Below, one piece after another: positions 60,288 through 64,000 of a stretch of 64,000 bases of DNA. Source of the stretch: Cohnella rhizosphaerae (GTDB taxonomy: Bacteria; Bacillota; Bacilli; Paenibacillales; Paenibacillaceae). Positions within the stretch are counted from its first letter, which is position 1; each line of letters begins with the position of its first letter. The position numbers and the translations under genes were made by a program. The DNA is taken from positions 930,001 to 994,000 of the forward strand of contig NZ_JAPDIA010000009.1 of assembly GCF_029525575.1 (NCBI RefSeq), given 5' to 3'. Below the pieces are notes generated by a model. It saw only the letters and a list, made by a program, of their open reading frames with translations. It was not told the origin of the DNA and did not search any database.

Positions 60288-60989
60288 ATGAAGGATTCCG
60301 CGCCTAAACCGGCATTTATGGACAAGCACAATATTAGCCGCGAAGTCGTTGAGTACATTAAGCAGTCGATACTGAGCGGTGAGCTGAACCCTGGCGACCG
60401 CATCGTGGAGACGCGGTTCGCGCGCGAACTCGGCATTAGCCAGACGCCGATTCGCGAAGCGATGCATCAACTGTCGGGCGAGGGTATCGTCGTGATCGTG
60501 CCGAACAAAGGGCCAGTCGTCAAGGAATTGCAGCGAAGCGACGTGTTCGAGATTTATTCGCTTCGGGCTGCGATCGAAGGACTGGCGATTCGGATCGCCA
60601 GTCAGATCGCGCCGCAGGAGGCGATCGACGAGTTGGAGGGATTCTACGGGGCCATGAAGGTCAAATTGGCCGACGAGGCCGTGGAGTCGCTGCTCGCGGA
60701 CTCGTTTCAGATTCACCAGTCGATCATCAACCTGTCGAAGCACGAGCGCCTGATGAACATGTACGGCTCGATCTCGTTTCAGATCTCGCTCGTCAATCGG
60801 ATCTTGGGCACGCAGTCGACGAAGCAGAAGGAAGTGGACCAGCATCTCGAATTGATCGAAGCCCTCAAGAGCAGGGATCCCGCGCAAGCGGAGAAGATCA
60901 TGCGCATGCATATCTACCGATCCTATCGGGAATTCATCGAGCTGGACGAGGACAAGAGCTGGGAGGACGGGGAGACGCTCTGGTTCTGA
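60288..60989 (+). CDS. GntR-family regulator, FadR/FCD subfamily
   Basis: A 233-residue transcription factor. The N-terminal winged helix (about residues 14-80) has GDRIVETRFARELGISQTPIREAMHQL, and the all-helical FCD domain (about 88-215) carries the metal/effector-site residues in EIYSLRAAIEG, IHQSIINLS and HLELIEALKSRD..MRMHI. Proteins of this subfamily sense carboxylic acids such as sugar acids or central metabolites. It precedes an RbsACB-like importer by 88 bases and probably represses it through the palindrome at 60,222. The effector may be a sugar acid or lactone derived from the imported compound; this is inference. Confidence 0.88.
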   Translation: MKDSAPKPAFMDKHNISREVVEYIKQSILSGELNPGDRIVETRFARELGISQTPIREAMHQLSGEGIVVIVPNKGPVVKELQRSDVFEIYSLRAAIEGLAIRIASQIAPQEAIDELEGFYGAMKVKLADEAVESLLADSFQIHQSIINLSKHERLMNMYGSISFQISLVNRILGTQSTKQKEVDQHLELIEALKSRDPAQAEKIMRMHIYRSYREFIELDEDKSWEDGETLWF

Positions 60990-61076
60990 GCGGCGCAAGG
61001 GACGCAGAGCGCTCGATAGAGCGGACAAGATGCTGATTGCCGAAGGCGCTCGATTAACAATCAAGGAGGCGACGCG

Positions 61077-62570
61077 ATGGAGACGGTACTCGCCATGAAC
61101 GGCATCACGAAGTCGTTTTTCGGCGTGAAGGCGCTGGACAGCGTCTCGCTGGAAGTGCGAAGGGGAGAAGTGCACGCGCTGATGGGCGAGAACGGCGCCG
61201 GTAAATCGACGCTGATGAAAATCTTGACCGGTCTCGTGAAGCCCGATGCCGGCAGCATCGAACTGTTCGGAGAAAAGGTGGCGATCGACAGTCCTCAGGA
61301 TGCGCTGCGACAGGGCATCGCCATGATTCACCAGGAGCTTAATCCGATTCCGGACATGACGGTGGCCGAAAATATATATCTCGGGCGAGAGCCCGCGCGC
61401 GGGATATTCGTCAATCGCAAGCAACTGCGCAAGCAGACGAGGGAGCTGCTGGCCGAGTTCGACTTCCGCGCGGAGCCCGATACGCGAGTCGGCACGCTCA
61501 GCGTCGCCCAGAAGCAGATGCTGGAGATCATCAAGGCCGTCTCGTGGCAGGCTCGTCTGATCATCATGGACGAACCGACGTCCGCGCTGTCGGACGGCGA
61601 GGTCAAGACGCTGTTTCAGACGATCGCTCGGCTCAAAGCCACAGGCGTCCCGATCATCTACATCTCCCACCGGATGGAGGAGATTTTCTCCATGACCGAC
61701 CGGGCGACGGTGCTGCGGGACGGGCAATACGTCGGCACGGCGGACATCGCCGCGCTCGACGAGGGCACGCTGATCGCAATGATGGTCGGCAGGCCGCTCG
61801 AGGCGATCTATCCGAAGGAGCGTGTCGATCCGGGCGATGTCGTATTCGAGGCGGTCGGGCTCCGGCGCGGATCTGCCTTTCGGGACGTCTCGTTCCATGT
61901 CCGCCGGGGGGAGATCGTCGGGGTAGCGGGGCTCATGGGCGCGGGGAGAAGCGAGGTCGCGCAGGCGATCTTCGGCGTAGACCGGCTCGACGGCGGCGAG
62001 ATTCGGATCGACGGCAGGACGATCTCGGTCAAGCATCCCGCCGACGCCATCCGTCACGGCATCGCGCTCGTGTCCGAGGATCGCAAAGAGACCGGGCTTG
62101 TGCTGTGCCGGCCGATCCGGGAGAATATGACGCTGGCCAAGCTGCCGCTGGACCGGCGCGGCGCGTTCGTATCGGGCAAGTCGGAGACGGGAGACGTGCG
62201 GCGCTTGACGGAGCAGATCCGCATCAAGATGCGCGATATGAATCAGCCGGTGCAGAGCCTAAGCGGCGGCAACCAGCAGAAGGTCGTGCTCGCCAAGTGG
62301 CTGCTGACGAATCCCCGGCTCTTGATCCTGGATGAACCGACGCGCGGGATCGACGTAGGCGCGAAAGCGGAAATTTACAAAATGATGTCCGAACTGGCGA
62401 AGGAGGGCATGGCGATCTTGATGATCTCATCCGAGCTGCCCGAGATTCTGGGCATGAGCGACCGCGTGCTGGTGATGGCCCAGGGCCGCATTCAGGGCGA
62501 ATTCAAAGGACCGCATCTCACACAGGAACAAATACTGGCCTGCGCGATCGGAGGTGCGCACAGTGCGTAA
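61077..62570 (+). CDS. Sugar ABC transporter ATP-binding protein (RbsA-like, CUT2)
   Basis: A 497-residue ATPase made of two fused domains, as in RbsA, MglA and XylG. The first half has Walker A GENGAGKS, signature LSVAQKQ, Walker B LIIMDEPTSALS and switch ISHRMEE. The second half has the degenerate Walker A GLMGAGRSE, signature LSGGNQQK and Walker B LLILDEPTRGID. It energises uptake of a monosaccharide through the permease encoded next. The start follows AAGGAGG. The 3' end overlaps the permease gene by eight bases. Substrates of this class include ribose, galactose, xylose, arabinose, inositol and autoinducer-2; none can be chosen here. Confidence 0.9.
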   Translation: METVLAMNGITKSFFGVKALDSVSLEVRRGEVHALMGENGAGKSTLMKILTGLVKPDAGSIELFGEKVAIDSPQDALRQGIAMIHQELNPIPDMTVAENIYLGREPARGIFVNRKQLRKQTRELLAEFDFRAEPDTRVGTLSVAQKQMLEIIKAVSWQARLIIMDEPTSALSDGEVKTLFQTIARLKATGVPIIYISHRMEEIFSMTDRATVLRDGQYVGTADIAALDEGTLIAMMVGRPLEAIYPKERVDPGDVVFEAVGLRRGSAFRDVSFHVRRGEIVGVAGLMGAGRSEVAQAIFGVDRLDGGEIRIDGRTISVKHPADAIRHGIALVSEDRKETGLVLCRPIRENMTLAKLPLDRRGAFVSGKSETGDVRRLTEQIRIKMRDMNQPVQSLSGGNQQKVVLAKWLLTNPRLLILDEPTRGIDVGAKAEIYKMMSELAKEGMAILMISSELPEILGMSDRVLVMAQGRIQGEFKGPHLTQEQILACAIGGAHSA

Positions 62571-63538
62571 TGAAGCCGTCCTCAAACGTAAGCTGCTTCC
62601 CGGCGGCGGCCTGTCCGAAGACATGCTGCGAAAATACGGCCTGATCCTCATTTTGCTCGTGGCGGTCGTCGTCCTGAGCATCGTATCCGATTCGTTTCTC
62701 ACTTTTACGAATCTGATGAACGTGCTTCGGCAGGTCTCGATCAACGGTATCCTGGCCGTGGGAATGACCCTTGTCATTCTGACCGGCGGCATCGATCTCT
62801 CGATCGGTTCCCTGATGGCCGTCTCGGCCGTTATCGCAGCCAGTATCGTATCCGACTCGCCGGGAGCGACCGTCCTCGCGCTAATCGCGGGCATGCTCGC
62901 GGCAAGCGCGCTCGGAGGCGTCAGCGGCACGATGAGCGCCAAGCTCAGAGTCGCCCCGTTCGTCGCGACGCTCGCGATGATGACGATCGGACGCGGCATT
63001 GCGCTCCTGTACACGAACGGACGCCCGATTATCGTCGATTCCCCCCTCCTTTAAATACCTGGGCCAAGGCTATGTCGGTCCGATTCCCGTACCCGTGCTC
63101 ATATTCACCGCCGTCGCCGCGATCGTGGCCGTTCTGCTCTATCGGACCAAGTTCGGCCGCTACGTATTCGCGGTAGGCGGCAATGAGAGCGCTTCCCGCG
63201 TATCGGGCATCCGCGTGGACAGGATCAAGATCGGCGTTTACGCGATCAACGGCTTTCTCTCGGGGCTGGCAGGCATCTTGCTCGCTTCGCGTATCAGCTC
63301 CGGCCAGCCCAACAGCGGCATCGGCTACGAGCTTGACGCGATTGCGGCCGTCGTCATTGGCGGCACCAGCCTGTTCGGCGGACGAGGTTCGCTGCTCGGC
63401 ACGATCGTAGGCGTCCTCATTATCGGCGTCATCAACAACGGGTTGAACCTGCTGGACGTCTCCTCCTATTGGCAGCAGATCATCAAAGGCGTCATTATCG
63501 CCGGCGCCGTCATACTCGATCAGCGCGCCAAGCGCTGA
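62563..63538 (+). CDS. Sugar ABC transporter permease (RbsC-like; frameshifted)
   Basis: A membrane protein of about 324 residues, the CUT2 channel subunit. Family motifs: GITxxxGMTLVILTGGIDLSIGS-type stretch (here ILAVGMTLVILTGGIDLSIG), GTMSAKLRVAPFVATLAMM, YVFAVGGNESASRVSGIRVDR, LDAIAAVVIGGTSLFGG and GVINNGLNLL. GTG 62563, eight bases after GGAGG, is preferred to GTG 62554. C6 (63041-63046) contains one base too many; with C5 the reading continues as DSPSFKYLGQGYVGP. The uncorrected frame stops at 63054, halfway through the protein. It pairs with the RbsA-like ATPase and the binding protein that follows. Confidence 0.88.
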
Positions 63539-63636
63539 CTGCAAATCCCGTGAATGACGAAGACGCGTCGTCCTGCAGGGGCGCGGCTCCGCTTTCAAAT
63601 ATAGTTTTCGTCGAAAAAGGGAGAGGAGTTAGACAA

Positions 63637-64000
63637 ATGGGGAAATTCAAGGGCTGGAAATGGATGGGAGCCTTGCTTCTGACGACAGCGGTGCTGTCGG
63701 GCTGCGGCAACGACAAGGGGAGCGAGAGCGGGGCGTCCGGCTCGCCCGGCGCGGCATCGGGAGAAGCTTCCGGAAAGACGTACAAGATCGGCGTAGCCGC
63801 GCAGGGCTTGTCGCACGAATTCATCAAATCCCTCGTCGAATCGATGCAGGAGAAAGCGAAAGAGCTGAACGTCGAACTGCTCGTCATGGACAGCCAGGAC
63901 AAGATCGAGGAGCAATTGAATCAGGTCGACACGCTGATCTCCCAGAAGGTGGACGCCATTATCCTGAACGCGGTCGACATGGTGGGCTCCAGTCCCGCGG
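63637..64000 (+). CDS. Sugar-binding lipoprotein (RbsB-like), 5' part
   Basis: The first 121 residues of a periplasmic-binding-protein-like receptor that runs off the right edge. The lipobox is AVLSGCGN, followed by a Ser/Gly-rich tether. The mature protein begins TYKIGVAAQGLSHEFIKSLVESMQEKAKEL, with ..LLVMDSQDKIEEQLNQVDTLISQKVDAIILNAVD, the type 1 (RbsB/LacI-like) fold of CUT2 receptors. ATG 63637 follows GAGAGGAG. It is the third transport gene of the operon in the order ATPase, permease, receptor. The binding pocket lies mostly outside the window, so the sugar cannot be judged. Confidence 0.88.
   Translation, partial: MGKFKGWKWMGALLLTTAVLSGCGNDKGSESGASGSPGAASGEASGKTYKIGVAAQGLSHEFIKSLVESMQEKAKELNVELLVMDSQDKIEEQLNQVDTLISQKVDAIILNAVDMVGSSPA

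Noticed and set aside
1..64000. Programmed ribosomal frameshifting as the general cause of the breaks
   Set aside because: Too many unrelated genes are affected, there is no common slippery heptamer or downstream structure, and several breaks occur in short G or C runs.
1..64000. Search for tRNA, rRNA, insertion sequences and prophage genes
   Set aside because: No cloverleaf with CCA-type end, rRNA segment, transposase motif with inverted ends, integrase or phage structural gene was recognised by eye.

Overview
The window looks like chromosome of a high-GC, Gram-positive, endospore-forming member of the Paenibacillaceae; Cohnella or Paenibacillus is my best guess. The reasons are strong AGGAGG-type ribosome binding sites, many TTG and GTG starts, very large secreted proteins that end in three S-layer-homology (SLH) modules, and a set of Bacillales genes: a BmrC/BmrD-type exporter pair, a YtrA-type regulator, a PRD antiterminator, CtaA, a YppC-like protein and a SpoVB/YtgP-type flippase. 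I saw no rRNA, tRNA, CRISPR array or insertion sequence.

Layout. 1-10,660: a Toprim protein, a heterodimeric ABC exporter, an MFS transporter, a YtrA-type GntR/ABC operon with its own operators, and a two-gene membrane/transglutaminase unit. 10,680-11,000: a 52-bp tandem array of perfect hairpins. 11,129-13,141: a class B penicillin-binding protein. 13,239-18,262 (minus): a complete phosphotransferase operon in the order antiterminator, IIA, NagE-like IICB, HPr, Enzyme I, behind an RNA antiterminator/terminator. 18,555-28,593 (plus, divergent): a binding protein, two permeases and a roughly 2,195-residue SLH-anchored GH89 alpha-N-acetylglucosaminidase. The two divergent operons read together as one N-acetylglucosamine (GlcNAc) capture locus: cleavage at the cell surface, ABC uptake of oligosaccharides and PTS uptake of free GlcNAc.

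29,136-32,505: a two-component system with a lipoprotein. 32,767-44,744: a roughly 3,990-residue S-layer-type protein made of beta-propellers, beta-helices, four near-identical 462-bp modules and SLH domains. 44,897-46,949: a second penicillin-binding protein, paralogous to the first. 47,126-50,049: HAD phosphatase, DUF456 protein and flippase. 50,134-53,707: small accessory genes with three more tandem repeat tracts. 53,904-59,945: lipoprotein, thioredoxin-like protein, heme A synthase, UbiD-family decarboxylase and an acyltransferase-like protein. 60,288-64,000: FCD-type GntR regulator and an RbsACB-like sugar ABC operon that runs off the right edge.

About half of the larger genes are interrupted by a single-base length change in a homopolymer (runs of 5-8 A, G, C or T), nearly always one base too many. 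Removing that base restores full-length, family-like proteins in every case examined. I therefore annotate these as single genes with a likely sequencing error, and note that a true mutation cannot be excluded from this sequence alone. The small binding sites, promoters and terminators given here come from reading the sequence by eye and are predictions.
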